Below are positions 1 to 8,970 of a DNA stretch of 64,000 nucleotides, one piece after another. This stretch comes from Roseateles_B sp051857535 (GTDB lineage Bacteria; Pseudomonadota; Gammaproteobacteria; Burkholderiales; Burkholderiaceae_C). A program made the translations under genes and the position numbers. The DNA is taken from NCBI RefSeq assembly GCF_051857535.1, contig NZ_JBPZGY010000003.1, positions 248,001-312,000 on the forward strand, in the 5' to 3' direction. Within the stretch, counting starts at the first letter, position 1, and every line of letters starts with the position of its first letter. The notes below the pieces were generated by a model that worked only from the letters and a program-made list of their open reading frames with translations, was not told the DNA's origin and searched no databases.

Positions 1-1061
1 ATTTCCTGCTGGCCATCGTGTTGTTCGCCACTCTGGCCTGGATGGGCCAGCAGGAGCCCCTGCCTCTGCTGGGCACACCCAAGCCTGGGGGGCTGGCAGA
101 GCGCTCGGGCATGCGGGCCGGTGATCGCGTGATGGCACTGGCCCTGGAGGGCGGCCCCTGGCAGGACGTCGCTTCCACGGCGCAGTTGCAGTGGCCTGTG
201 ATCGAGGCCATCACCGAGCAATCAGTGCTGAATCTGCAACTGGCTGATGCACTCGGCCATGGACGGCGGGAGGTGCGACTGGACATGCGTGAGTTGGGCA
301 CGCGTGAGCCGGACCTCGCCGCGCTGACCCGTCTGGGCCTGGGCGCGCCCCTGCGCGAGCCGGTGCTGGGTGAGGTCAAGGCGGACGGTGCGGCTGCGCG
401 GGCCGGCCTGCGCACGGGGGATCGGGTGCTTGAGGTGGATGGCCAAGCGATGCTGGATGCGGCCCAGTTGGTCGGCATCATACGAGCCTACCCTCAGGCT
501 CAGGCAGAGGCTTCGCAGGGCCAGCGCTGGCGCATAGAACGCCAGGGCCAGGTCTTGTCACTTGAGGTCACGCCGGCCGTCGAGCAGGAGGGCGCGGTGC
601 GCATTGGCCGCATCCAGGCCATGGTGGGCTCGGCGCCGCAGACGGTGTTGGTGAGCCATGCGCTGGACGAGGCCCTGCTGATCGGCCTGCGCAAGACCTG
701 GGAGCAATCCTGGATGACGCTCAAGATCTTCGGCCGCATGCTGATCGGACAGGCCTCGCTGAAGAACCTGAGTGGCCCCATCACCATTGCCGATGCGGCC
801 GGGCAGGCTGCTCGCGTGGGGCTGCCTCAGTACCTGAGCCTGCTGGCCATGCTTAGCGTCGGCTTAGGCGTCCTGAACCTGCTGCCGCTGCCCATGCTCG
901 ATGGGGGGCACCTGATGTATTATCTTTTCGAGGGTCTGAGCGGCCGCCCCGTGTCCGAGTGGTGGCTGGAGCGGCTCCAGCGCGCCGGTTTCTTTCTGAT
1001 GCTGCTGATGATGGCTCTGGCCCTTTCCAACGACGTGACCCGCAAGCTGGGTCTGCACTGA
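1..1061 (+). CDS. rseP: Site-2 intramembrane zinc protease RseP, 5' end missing
   Basis: Inner-membrane metalloprotease that cuts anti-sigma factor RseA during envelope stress. Translation is open from base 3, so the N-terminal membrane segment with the zinc-binding HExxH lies before the window. About 352 residues are visible. They contain two PDZ-like modules, seen as AERSGMRAGDRV and AARAGLRTGDRVLEVDG, and the second catalytic motif NLLPLPMLDGGH in a C-terminal membrane segment near visible residue 297. A final hydrophobic helix follows. The stop is 12 bases before bamA, the usual order in proteobacterial envelope operons. Family identity is secure; only the missing start is unresolved. Confidence 0.95.
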   Translation, partial: FLLAIVLFATLAWMGQQEPLPLLGTPKPGGLAERSGMRAGDRVMALALEGGPWQDVASTAQLQWPVIEAITEQSVLNLQLADALGHGRREVRLDMRELGTREPDLAALTRLGLGAPLREPVLGEVKADGAAARAGLRTGDRVLEVDGQAMLDAAQLVGIIRAYPQAQAEASQGQRWRIERQGQVLSLEVTPAVEQEGAVRIGRIQAMVGSAPQTVLVSHALDEALLIGLRKTWEQSWMTLKIFGRMLIGQASLKNLSGPITIADAAGQAARVGLPQYLSLLAMLSVGLGVLNLLPLPMLDGGHLMYYLFEGLSGRPVSEWWLERLQRAGFFLMLLMMALALSNDVTRKLGLH

Positions 1062-1073
1062 TCTCTCACCTGC

Positions 1074-3389
1074 ATGTCTCCACACCTGACCCAGCGCGCG
1101 CGCATCCGCCCCTCTGTCCTGTCCCTCGCGCTCGCTGCTGCATTGCAGGCGGGCAATGCCTGGGCTGTCGATCCCTTCGTGCTGAAGGATATTCGGGTCG
1201 AGGGCGTGCAGCGCACCGACCCTGGCACTGTCTTCGCGAGCCTGCCTTTCCGCGTCGGCGACACCTACAACGATGAAAAGGGCGCAGCGGCCTTGCGTGC
1301 GCTGTTCGCCACGGGCCTGTTCAAGGACGTGCGTATCAACATCGACGGCGACGTGCTCGTGGTCGTCATCGACGAGCGCCCCGTCATTGCCGCCGTCAGC
1401 TTCGTCGGGCTCAAGGAGTTCGACACCGAGGCGCTGACCAAGTCGCTGAAGGATATCGGCATCGGCGAGGGCAAGCCCTTTGACAAGGCGCTGGCGGACC
1501 GCGCCGAGCAGGAGCTCAAGCGGCAGTACCTGACTCGCAGCCTCTATGGCGCCGAGGTCACGACGACCATCACGCCGCTGGAGCGCAACCGCGTCAACGT
1601 GGCCTTCACGGTGACGGAGGGTGATCCTGCAAAGATTGGCGACATCCGCATCCTCGGTTCCAAGGTCTTTTCCGAGAGCACCCTGCTGGGCCTGCTGGAA
1701 CAGACCACCTCCGGCTGGCTGACCTGGTACACCAAGAGCGACCGCTATTCGCGCACCAAGCTCAATGCTGATCTGGAAACCCTGCGCTCCTACTATCTGA
1801 ACCGCGGCTACCTGGAGTTCTCGATCGAGTCCACCCAGGTCACGATCTCGCCGGACAAGCAGAGCATCAACATCGCCATCACCGTCAAGGAAGGCCAGCC
1901 CTACACCGTGACGGCAGTCAAGCTTGAGGGCGAGCTGCTGGGGCGTGAGGAAGAGTTCAAGCGCCTCGTGGCGGTGCAGCCAGGGCAGGCCTACAAGGAC
2001 GAATCCGTGACGGCCACCAAGCGTGCCTTCACCGATTACCTCGGCACCTTTGGCTACGCCTTTGCGCGCGTGGAAAGCCGGCCTGAGATCGACAAGAGCA
2101 CCGGGCAGGTCGTCGTGGCCCTGAGCGTCGATCCCGGTCGCCGGGTCTACGTGCGTCGCATGCTGGTCTCCGGCAACACGCGCACGCGCGACGAAGTCAT
2201 CCGCCGCGAATTCCGCCAGTTCGAGGGCGCCTGGTACGACGGCGCACGCATCAAGTTCTCGCGGGACCGTGTGGAACGCCTGGGCTACTTCAAGGATGTG
2301 ACGATCGACACCAATGAGGTGCCGGGCGCTCCGGACCAGGTGGACGTCACCCTCGCCGTCACCGAGCGGCCCACCGGCAACATCATGGTGGGTGCGGGCT
2401 ACAGCAGCCAGCAGGGCGTTTCCTTCACTGGCTCCATTCGTCAGGAGAACGTCTTCGGTTCGGGCAATTACCTGGGCCTGGAGGTGAACACCGCGAAGAC
2501 GGGCCGTGCGCTGTCGGTCTCCACCGTGGACCCCTATTTCACGGTGGACGGCGTGTCCCGCGGCGTGGACATCTTCTATCGCACCAGCAAGCCCTACAAC
2601 AGCTTCGGTGACGTCTACGAGTTCGCCTCCTATGGCGGCTCGCTGCGCTTCGGTGTGCCCTTCTCGGAGCTGGATACCGTCTTCTTCGGCCTGGGCGTCG
2701 AGAAGACCAAGATCTCGACCGATGCCGGCATCCCGCTGATGTACAAGCTGCAGGTGCTGGAGCAGGGCAACAACAGCCTGGCGATTCCCCTGACCATAGG
2801 CTGGCAGAACGAGCAGCGCGACAGCATCATCTCGCCCACTGCCGGCAAGTACCAGCGCGTCAACCTCGAGATGAGCGCTTTGGGCGATGCCCGCTATGCG
2901 CGTGCCAGCCTGCAGTGGCAACAGTTCTTCCCCATCACCAACAAGTTCAGCTGGATGATCAATGCGCAGCTGGACTGGGGCGTTGGCCTGGGGGGGCGCA
3001 AGTACCCCATCTTCAAGAACTACTACGCCGGTGGTCTGGGCTCAGTGCGGGTGTTCGAGGCCAACTCCCTGGGGCCGGTGGACCTGACGGGCTCCAACAT
3101 CGGTGGCAATCTGCGCGCCAATGTCAACGCCGAGCTCTATCTGCCCGTTCCCGGTGCAGGCAATGACAAGTCTTTCCGTCTGTTCACCTTCCTGGACGCC
3201 GGCAATGTGTGGGACACCAAGAACCCGTACTACAAGGTGTCCCTGGATTCCGTGCGCGTGGCGGCTGGCATCGGCATCAGCTGGATGTCCCCCATGGGCC
3301 CGCTGAAGCTGAGCATGGGCAAGCCCATCCGCAAGGACGCGAAAGATAGAATCGAGAAATTCCAATTCCAAGTCGGGACTGCATTCTGA
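1074..3389 (+). CDS. bamA: Outer membrane protein assembly factor BamA
   Basis: Central component of the BAM complex that inserts beta-barrel proteins into the outer membrane. The 771-residue product starts with a signal peptide ending near NAWA. Five POTRA repeats follow (roughly residues 30-430), beginning VLKDIRVEGVQRTDPGTV, then an Omp85 barrel. The protein ends in phenylalanine (QVGTAF), the usual outer-membrane insertion signature. The length is normal for the family. The stop TGA shares one base with the ATG of skp, so the two are translationally linked. It belongs to the rseP to trmH envelope operon. Confidence 0.97.
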   Translation: MSPHLTQRARIRPSVLSLALAAALQAGNAWAVDPFVLKDIRVEGVQRTDPGTVFASLPFRVGDTYNDEKGAAALRALFATGLFKDVRINIDGDVLVVVIDERPVIAAVSFVGLKEFDTEALTKSLKDIGIGEGKPFDKALADRAEQELKRQYLTRSLYGAEVTTTITPLERNRVNVAFTVTEGDPAKIGDIRILGSKVFSESTLLGLLEQTTSGWLTWYTKSDRYSRTKLNADLETLRSYYLNRGYLEFSIESTQVTISPDKQSINIAITVKEGQPYTVTAVKLEGELLGREEEFKRLVAVQPGQAYKDESVTATKRAFTDYLGTFGYAFARVESRPEIDKSTGQVVVALSVDPGRRVYVRRMLVSGNTRTRDEVIRREFRQFEGAWYDGARIKFSRDRVERLGYFKDVTIDTNEVPGAPDQVDVTLAVTERPTGNIMVGAGYSSQQGVSFTGSIRQENVFGSGNYLGLEVNTAKTGRALSVSTVDPYFTVDGVSRGVDIFYRTSKPYNSFGDVYEFASYGGSLRFGVPFSELDTVFFGLGVEKTKISTDAGIPLMYKLQVLEQGNNSLAIPLTIGWQNEQRDSIISPTAGKYQRVNLEMSALGDARYARASLQWQQFFPITNKFSWMINAQLDWGVGLGGRKYPIFKNYYAGGLGSVRVFEANSLGPVDLTGSNIGGNLRANVNAELYLPVPGAGNDKSFRLFTFLDAGNVWDTKNPYYKVSLDSVRVAAGIGISWMSPMGPLKLSMGKPIRKDAKDRIEKFQFQVGTAF

Positions 3390-3898
3390 TGAAGAGCACC
3401 TTGATGAAATCGCTGTGCGCACTGGCCTTGGTGGCTGCGCCGGTGATGACCTTGCAAGCCCAGGAACTCAAGATCGGCTACGTGAACCTTGAGCGCGTCA
3501 CGCGCGAGAGCAATTTCGCCAAGGCCGCGCAGACCAAGCTGGAAACGGAATTCAGCCGGCGCGAGAAGGACATCAAGGATGCCGAGCAGAAGCTGCGCCA
3601 GGCCGCCGAGAAGTTTGACAAGGACTCGACCCTGCTGGCCGAGGCCGACCGCAGCCGCCGCCAGCGCGACCTGGCCGAGCAGGAGCGGGACCTGCAGCGC
3701 AAGAAGCGCGAGTACTCCGAAGACCTCCAGCAGCGCCGTGGCGAGGAGTTGCAGACCTTGATCGAGCGCACCAACCGCATCGTCAAGCAGATCTTCGACA
3801 ACGAAAAGTACGACCTCATCCTGCAGGACGCCAGCTTCGTCAGCAACCGCGTGGACATCACCAAGAAAGTGATCGACGCGCTCAACGCTCAGAAGTGA
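3389..3898 (+). CDS. skp: Periplasmic chaperone Skp/OmpH
   Basis: Trimeric periplasmic chaperone that holds unfolded outer-membrane proteins on the way to BamA. The 169-residue product has a signal peptide (about residues 1-25, ending LQAQ). The OmpH core starts ELKIGYVNLERV and continues in long charged helices rich in E, K, R and Q (about residues 60-130), which form the tentacles. Size and layout match Skp. It overlaps bamA by one base and is immediately followed by lpxD, the conserved bamA-skp-lpxD order. Confidence 0.95.
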   Translation: MKSTLMKSLCALALVAAPVMTLQAQELKIGYVNLERVTRESNFAKAAQTKLETEFSRREKDIKDAEQKLRQAAEKFDKDSTLLAEADRSRRQRDLAEQERDLQRKKREYSEDLQQRRGEELQTLIERTNRIVKQIFDNEKYDLILQDASFVSNRVDITKKVIDALNAQK

Positions 3899-4936
3899 TT
3901 GGATACCGCCGTCACCCTGGCAGACCTGATCGCCGCCTTGGGCGGCGATCTTCTTGGTGCGCCCGAAACACCCATCCATCGCATCGCGGCGCTGGAAACG
4001 GCGGATGACCACTCCATCGCCTTCCTGGCGAATGTGCGTTACCAGTCCCAGCTCAAGACCACGCTGGCTGCCTGCGTGATCGTGTCGCCGGCCTTGGCCG
4101 AGACCGCCGCGCAGCGCCAGCCCGGTGCCGCGGTGATCGTCACGCCAGATCCCTATCTCTACTTCGCTCGGCTCACGCAGTGGTGGGCCCGCAAGGTGCG
4201 CCCGCTGCCGCCTGCACGTGTCCACCCGTCCGCGGTGATCGCCGAGGACGTGCAGCTGGGGCAGGGCGTGGACATCGGCCCCCTGGCCGTGATCGAGGCC
4301 GGGGCCGTGATCGGCGAAGGCGCTCGCATCGGTGCCCATTGCGTGGTCGAGGCCCGAGCCCGCATCGGTGCTGGCAGCCGCCTGAGCCCGCGCGTCACCG
4401 TCGGCTTTGATTGCCAGATCGGCGCGCATTGCATCCTGCACAGCGGTGTGGTGATCGGCGCAGATGGCTTCGGCTTTGCGCTGAGCCAGGGCCGCTGGGA
4501 GAAGATCGAGCAGCTGGGCGCAGTGCGCATCGGGGACCACGTCGAGATCGGTGCCAACAGCTGCATCGACCGGGGGGCCCTGGGGGATACCGTGCTGGAG
4601 GAGGGCGTCAAGCTCGACAACCTCGTCCAGATCGGCCACAACGTCCATGTGGGCGCACACACGGCCATGGCTGGTTGCGCCGGCGTGGCCGGCAGTGCGC
4701 GCATCGGCGCGCACTGCACCGTTGGCGGGGGCGCCATCGTGCTGGGCCATCTGAGTCTGGCGGACCATGTCCATGTGTCCGCCGCCACCGTGGTCACCCG
4801 CACCATCACCAAGCCGGGCCAGTACAGCGGCGTTTTCCCCTTCGACGACAATGCCAGCTGGGAAAAGAATGCAGCAACCCTGAGACAGTTGCATGCCATG
4901 CGCGACCGACTGCGCGCCTTAGAGAGAAAAGAATGA
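3899..4936 (+). CDS. lpxD: UDP-3-O-acylglucosamine N-acyltransferase LpxD
   Basis: Adds the N-linked hydroxyacyl chain from acyl-ACP to UDP-3-O-acylglucosamine, the third step of lipid A synthesis. The 345-residue product has the LpxD N-terminal domain (TLADLIAALGG) and a long left-handed beta helix of hexapeptide repeats. It includes the VQIGHNVHVGAHT segment carrying the catalytic histidine. The likely start is TTG directly after the skp stop; no better in-frame ATG precedes the conserved N-terminus. Its stop overlaps the fabZ start (ATGA), showing tight coupling within the lipid A operon. Confidence 0.95.
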   Translation: MDTAVTLADLIAALGGDLLGAPETPIHRIAALETADDHSIAFLANVRYQSQLKTTLAACVIVSPALAETAAQRQPGAAVIVTPDPYLYFARLTQWWARKVRPLPPARVHPSAVIAEDVQLGQGVDIGPLAVIEAGAVIGEGARIGAHCVVEARARIGAGSRLSPRVTVGFDCQIGAHCILHSGVVIGADGFGFALSQGRWEKIEQLGAVRIGDHVEIGANSCIDRGALGDTVLEEGVKLDNLVQIGHNVHVGAHTAMAGCAGVAGSARIGAHCTVGGGAIVLGHLSLADHVHVSAATVVTRTITKPGQYSGVFPFDDNASWEKNAATLRQLHAMRDRLRALERKE

Positions 4937-5391
4937 CGACCGATACCAAGATGGACATCCACCAGATCCTGGCCAAGATCCCCCACCGCTACCCCATCCT
5001 GCTGGTGGACCGTGTGCTGGAGATCGAGAAGGGCAAGCGCATCCGTGCGCTGAAGAACGTGTCCATCAACGAACCCTATTTCATGGGCCACTTCCCGCAT
5101 CGCCCGGTGATGCCTGGGGTGCTGATGCTGGAAGCCATGGCTCAGGCCGCCACCGTGCTGACCCTGGTGAGCCTGGACACCGAGCTGGATGACAAGACCG
5201 TCTGCTACTTCGCCGGCATCGACGGTGCCCGCTTCAAGCGCCCTGTGGAGCCGGGCGACCAACTGGTCCTGGACGTGACCCTGAATCGTGCCAAGGCTTC
5301 CATCTTCAAGTACACCGGCAGGGTTTATGTCGGCGAGGACATCGCCTGCGAGGCCGAGCTGATGTGCACCATGCGTCGCATCGAGGCCTGA
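4933..5391 (+). CDS. fabZ: 3-hydroxyacyl-ACP dehydratase FabZ
   Basis: Dehydrates 3-hydroxyacyl-ACP in fatty acid elongation and so competes with the Lpx acyltransferases for the same substrate. The start ATG at 4933 overlaps the lpxD stop, giving 152 residues beginning MTTDTKMDIHQILAKIPHRY. The hot-dog fold active-site block GHFPHRPVMPGVLMLEAMAQ contains the catalytic histidine and glutamate. Its place between lpxD and lpxA is conserved and is thought to balance phospholipid and lipid A synthesis. Confidence 0.97.
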   Translation: MTTDTKMDIHQILAKIPHRYPILLVDRVLEIEKGKRIRALKNVSINEPYFMGHFPHRPVMPGVLMLEAMAQAATVLTLVSLDTELDDKTVCYFAGIDGARFKRPVEPGDQLVLDVTLNRAKASIFKYTGRVYVGEDIACEAELMCTMRRIEA

Positions 5392-5443
5392 GGCCTTCCC
5401 GCGAGCCCTTCACCGGTCACCCCTGGACTCTGGAACGCAGTCG

Positions 5444-6232
5444 ATGAGCAAGATCCATCCCACCGCCATCGTGGACCCCAAGGCCGAGCTGGACAGCTCG
5501 GTCGAGGTCGGTGCCTACACCCTCGTCGGGCCGGGCGTGAAGATCGACGCCGGGACGCGCATCGGCCCGCACTGTGTCTTGGAAGGTCCGACCACCATCG
5601 GCCGCGACAACCAGTTCTTCCAGTTCAGCTCCATCGGCGCTGCGCCGCAGGACAAGAAGTACGCCGGCGAGCCCACCCAGCTGATCGTGGGGGATCGCAA
5701 TGTCGTGCGCGAGTTCTGCACCTTCAACCGGGGCACCTCGCAGGACGCAGGCATCACCCGCGTGGGCGATGACAACTGGATCATGGCCTACGTCCACCTG
5801 GCCCATGACTGCATGGTTGGCAGCAAGACCATCTTTGCCAACAACGCCCAGTTGGCCGGCCATGTGCACGTGGGGGACTGGGCCATTCTGGGCGGCTTCA
5901 CCGTGGTGCATCAGTTCGTGCACATCGGCGCGCACAGCATGACGGGCATGGGCTCCATCCTCTTCCAGGATCTGCCGCCTTTCATCATGGCCGCCGGCAA
6001 CACGGCCGAGGCCCGCAGCTTCAACCTCGAAGGCCTCAAGCGCCGCGGCTTCACGCCCGAGCAGCTCAATGCCGTCAAGCAGATGTACCGCATCCTCTAC
6101 CGCCGCGGCCTCACCGTGGATCAGGCCAAGATGGAGATGATGGCCCTGCAGGGTGAGCAGGCTGCAGCGCGCGACACCATCCAGCTGATGCTGGATTTCC
6201 TCAACACCGCCACGCGCGGCATCATCCGCTGA
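5444..6232 (+). CDS. lpxA: UDP-N-acetylglucosamine acyltransferase LpxA
   Basis: First enzyme of lipid A synthesis; it moves a 3-hydroxyacyl chain from ACP to the 3-OH of UDP-GlcNAc. The product is 262 residues, the same size as E. coli LpxA. It has hexapeptide repeats from the N-terminus (MSKIHPTAIVDPKAEL), the motif FCTFNRGTSQDAG, the catalytic-histidine region VHLAHDCMVGS, and a helical C-terminal domain (GLKRRGFTPEQL). It lies 52 bases after fabZ and 2 bases before lpxB in the same operon. Confidence 0.97.
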   Translation: MSKIHPTAIVDPKAELDSSVEVGAYTLVGPGVKIDAGTRIGPHCVLEGPTTIGRDNQFFQFSSIGAAPQDKKYAGEPTQLIVGDRNVVREFCTFNRGTSQDAGITRVGDDNWIMAYVHLAHDCMVGSKTIFANNAQLAGHVHVGDWAILGGFTVVHQFVHIGAHSMTGMGSILFQDLPPFIMAAGNTAEARSFNLEGLKRRGFTPEQLNAVKQMYRILYRRGLTVDQAKMEMMALQGEQAAARDTIQLMLDFLNTATRGIIR

Positions 6233-6234
6233 AC

Positions 6235-7380
6235 ATGCCTGAGGTCGCGCCCCGCCTCAGCCTGGTGGCCGGCGAGGCCTCCGGTGACCTGCTCGGCGGC
6301 CTGCTGCTGGCAGGCCTGCGCGAGCGCTGGCCTGGCCTGCAGGCGGACGGCATTGGCGGCCCGCGCATGGCTGCGCAGGGCTTTGAAGCCTGGTGGCCGC
6401 ATCACAAGCTCTCGGTCTTCGGCTATGTCGACGCCCTGCTGCACCTGCGTGAGATCCTTGGCATCCGCAAGGCCCTGGGCGAGCGGCTGCTGGCGGATCC
6501 GCCGCGGGCCTTTATCGGCATCGACGCCCCTGACTTCAACTTCGCGCTGGAGGCGAAGCTCAAGGCCGCGGGCATCAAGAGCATCCATTTTGTCTGCCCC
6601 TCGATCTGGGCCTGGCGGGCCGAACGGGTGAACAAGATCCGCGCCTCGACCGACCACGTGCTGTGTCTCTTCCCCTTCGAACCCGCCCTGTTGGCCGAGG
6701 CCGGCATCGCGGCGAGCTATGTGGGGCATCCGCTGGCTGACGTCATCCCCATGGAGCCGCCCAGGGCGGCTGCCCGCGCCCGGCTGGGCCTGGGGGAGGG
6801 CGACACCGTCGTGGCCCTGCTGCCTGGCAGCCGCAAGAGCGAGATCCGCTACATCGCGGAGCCGCTGCTGAAGGCCGCTGCGCTGATGAGCCAGGCGCGG
6901 CCCGGGCTGCGCTTCGTGATGCCCGTTGTGCCGGGACTGCAGGACCTCGTCCAGCCCCTGGCCCGCCAGCATGCCGCCGGTCTGGACCTGCAGCTGCTGG
7001 ACGGGCAGTCGCACGAGGCCCTGGCCGCCTGCGACATCACCCTCGTGGCCAGCGGCACGGCCACGCTGGAGGCGGCGCTCTTCAAGAGGCCCATGGTGAT
7101 CGCCTACCGCCTGCATGCGCTGAACTGGTGGCGCATCAAGGGCAAGCGCCTGCAGCCATGGGTGGGCCTGCCCAACGTGCTGGCCGGGCGCTTCGTGGTG
7201 CCCGAGCTGCTGCAGGATGACTGCACCCCCGAGGCCCTGGCCCACGAAGGCCTGGCCTGGCTGGACGACCCCGCGCGCTGCGAGGCGGCCGTCGCCACCT
7301 TCCGTCAGCAACACGAGACCCTGCGCTGCAACACGGCGCAGCGGGCCGCCGATGCCATCGCGCAAGTCCTCGCGTCCTGA
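6235..7380 (+). CDS. lpxB: Lipid A disaccharide synthase LpxB
   Basis: Glycosyltransferase (GT19) that joins UDP-2,3-diacylglucosamine and lipid X into the lipid A disaccharide on the inner face of the cytoplasmic membrane. The 381-residue product begins MPEVAPRLSLVAGEASGDLLGG, the family signature. It carries GIDAPDFNF, the donor-binding LLPGSRKSEI block and the late ASGTATLEAALFKRPMV block. It starts 2 bases after lpxA. Its 3' end overlaps the likely rnhB start by 29 bases. Confidence 0.96.
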   Translation: MPEVAPRLSLVAGEASGDLLGGLLLAGLRERWPGLQADGIGGPRMAAQGFEAWWPHHKLSVFGYVDALLHLREILGIRKALGERLLADPPRAFIGIDAPDFNFALEAKLKAAGIKSIHFVCPSIWAWRAERVNKIRASTDHVLCLFPFEPALLAEAGIAASYVGHPLADVIPMEPPRAAARARLGLGEGDTVVALLPGSRKSEIRYIAEPLLKAAALMSQARPGLRFVMPVVPGLQDLVQPLARQHAAGLDLQLLDGQSHEALAACDITLVASGTATLEAALFKRPMVIAYRLHALNWWRIKGKRLQPWVGLPNVLAGRFVVPELLQDDCTPEALAHEGLAWLDDPARCEAAVATFRQQHETLRCNTAQRAADAIAQVLAS

Positions 7381-7978
7381 GCCGCCGAAGCAGCTGGGCC
7401 TGCTGTGGGACGCACCGGGCCTGATGGCCGGCGTGGACGAGGCCGGCCGTGGCCCGCTGGCTGGGCCCGTGGTGGCTGCGGCTGTCATACTGGACGACGA
7501 ACACCCCATCGCCGGCCTGGCCGACTCAAAAGTGCTCAGTGAGAAGCGCCGCGAACAGCTCTTCGACGAAATCCGTGCCAAGGCCCTGTGCTGCTGCATC
7601 GCCGAGGCCAGTGTCGAGGAGATCGACGAACTCAACATCCTGCAGGCCACGATGCTGGCGATGCGCCGCGCTGTCGAGGGCCTGCGCCTGAAGCCCGCCA
7701 AGGTGCTGGTGGATGGCAACCGCCTGCCCACGCTCAAGATCCCAGCCGAGGCTATCGTCAAGGGCGACTCGAAGGTGCAGGCCATCTCGGCAGCCTCCAT
7801 CCTGGCCAAGGTCTACCGCGACCGCCTGTGCCAGCAGTGGCATGCGAGCCATCCCGAGTACGGCTTTGCCGGCCACAAGGGCTATCCCACTGCCGAGCAC
7901 CTGCAGGCCCTGCGCGAGCACGGCTTGACACCCTGGCACCGCCGCAGCTTCGGCCCCGTGAAAGCACTCCTCGAATGA
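7352..7978 (+). CDS. rnhB: Ribonuclease HII
   Basis: Endonuclease that removes ribonucleotides and RNA primers from RNA-DNA hybrids. The ATG at 7352, inside the end of lpxB, gives 208 residues; a shorter alternative is the ATG at 7424. The catalytic start GVDEAGRGPLAGPVV carries the paired D-E carboxylates. Later motifs VKGDSKVQAISAASILAKV and HKGYPTAEHL are typical. The overlap with lpxB and the four-base overlap with the next gene fit a compact lpxB-rnhB-trmH operon. Confidence 0.93.
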   Translation: MPSRKSSRPEPPKQLGLLWDAPGLMAGVDEAGRGPLAGPVVAAAVILDDEHPIAGLADSKVLSEKRREQLFDEIRAKALCCCIAEASVEEIDELNILQATMLAMRRAVEGLRLKPAKVLVDGNRLPTLKIPAEAIVKGDSKVQAISAASILAKVYRDRLCQQWHASHPEYGFAGHKGYPTAEHLQALREHGLTPWHRRSFGPVKALLE

Positions 7979-8757
7979 AGCCCCAGCTCCAGCACATCAG
8001 CGCCCGCGACAACCCCAAGCTGCAGCGCCTGCGCAAGCTGGCGCAGGAGGCCTCGGCCTACCGAAAGCTGGGCAGCGTCTGGCTGGAAGGGGACCACCTT
8101 GCGCGTGCTGCTTTGCAGCGAGGCTGCCGGCCGTCCATGGCAGTGATTACCGAAGGTGCCTGCCAGGACACCGAACTGCTGGCGCTGGCCGAGCAAGCGC
8201 CGCTGGTGCTGGTGGTCAGCGAGGCCCTGTTCCAGGGCCTCAGCGGCCTGGAGAGCCCCGCCCGCATGGGTTTCGAGATGGCCCTGCCTTCGGATGCCAT
8301 CCTGCGGCCTGGCGTGGACACCGTGGTGCTGGACCGCCTGCAGGACGCGGGCAATGTCGGCACCATCCTGCGCAGTGCTGCCGCCATGGGCTTTCGCCAG
8401 ATCGCCGCCTTGAAGGGCACGGCGGCTCTGTGGTCGCAGAAGGTGCTGCGAGCTGGCATGGGCGCGCACTTCGGCCTGCGCCTGGTCGAGGGGCTGCAGC
8501 CAGCCGATCTGGACCGCCTGCAGCTGCCACTGATCGCCACCAGCTCACATGCCGACGAGCAGCTCCACCGCGTGCAGCTGCCCAGCCCCTGTGCCTGGGT
8601 GATGGGTCACGAAGGGCAGGGCGTGCAGCCTGAGCTGATGCAGCGCTGCACGCTGACGGTGGGCATCCCCCAGCCGGGCGGCGAGGAGTCCCTCAATGTG
8701 GGCAGTGCGGCCAGCATCTGCCTTTACGAGAGCGCCCGCCAGCGACTGCTGCGCTGA
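7975..8757 (+). CDS. TrmH/SpoU-family RNA 2'-O-methyltransferase
   Basis: SAM-dependent methyltransferase of the SPOUT class, probably acting on rRNA or tRNA; the exact target cannot be told from sequence. The 260-residue product starts at an ATG overlapping the rnhB stop. It has an N-terminal substrate-binding part (DNPKLQRLRKLAQEASAYRK). The SpoU domain carries motif 1 NVGTILRSAAAMGF, motif 2 WVMGHEGQGV and motif 3 ISP-like IPQPGGEESLNVGSAAS, which form the trefoil knot. It is the last gene of the envelope operon, closed by a hairpin at 8777-8810. Confidence 0.88.
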   Translation: MKPQLQHISARDNPKLQRLRKLAQEASAYRKLGSVWLEGDHLARAALQRGCRPSMAVITEGACQDTELLALAEQAPLVLVVSEALFQGLSGLESPARMGFEMALPSDAILRPGVDTVVLDRLQDAGNVGTILRSAAAMGFRQIAALKGTAALWSQKVLRAGMGAHFGLRLVEGLQPADLDRLQLPLIATSSHADEQLHRVQLPSPCAWVMGHEGQGVQPELMQRCTLTVGIPQPGGEESLNVGSAASICLYESARQRLLR

Positions 8758-8776
8758 CAGCTGCTCTCCCCAAAAA

Positions 8777-8810
8777 GGAAAGACCCGCTGCAACGCAGCC
8801 GGGCCTTTCC
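8777..8810 (+). terminator. Hairpin after the envelope/lipid A operon
   Basis: Arms GGAAAGACCCG (8777-8787) and CGGGCCTTTCC (8800-8810) pair except for one internal mismatch around a 12-base loop. It sits 20 bases after the methyltransferase stop. The T-run is weak, so it may be a partial terminator or an mRNA 3' end. Confidence 0.6.
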
Positions 8811-8820
8811 GTCCCGCACG

Positions 8821-8968
8821 ACGGACGCGGATCCAGCTCTGCCGGGCCGCCGTCCGTGCCCCCTTGCGGGCGCTGAGGCCGGGCACAAACGCCGTGGCGT
8901 TTGTTCCTGCCGAAGGACTGGGTTTCTGGCCCGGTGCGCCCTGCAAGGTTGCGAAGCGCGTAGGGGGT
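8821..8968 (-). repeat. Dispersed structured intergenic repeat, copy A
   Basis: Read on the minus strand, this 148-bp segment matches the element at 12484-12640 and, in its 3' part, that at 55221-55285. It contains a hairpin ACAAACGCC/GGCGTTTGT. It also has a two-level stem: outer arms ACGGACG (8851-8857) and CGTCCGT (8821-8827), inner arms CCGGC-AGA-GCTGG with one G-U pair. The outer arms differ from the other copies but stay paired. It fills the gap between two convergent genes. Confidence 0.75.
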
Positions 8969-8970
8969 GG

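Noticed and set aside
864..2921. Long open frame on the minus strand across bamA
   Set aside because: High GC leaves long shadow frames opposite real genes. bamA on the plus strand is certain and this frame has no recognisable protein features.
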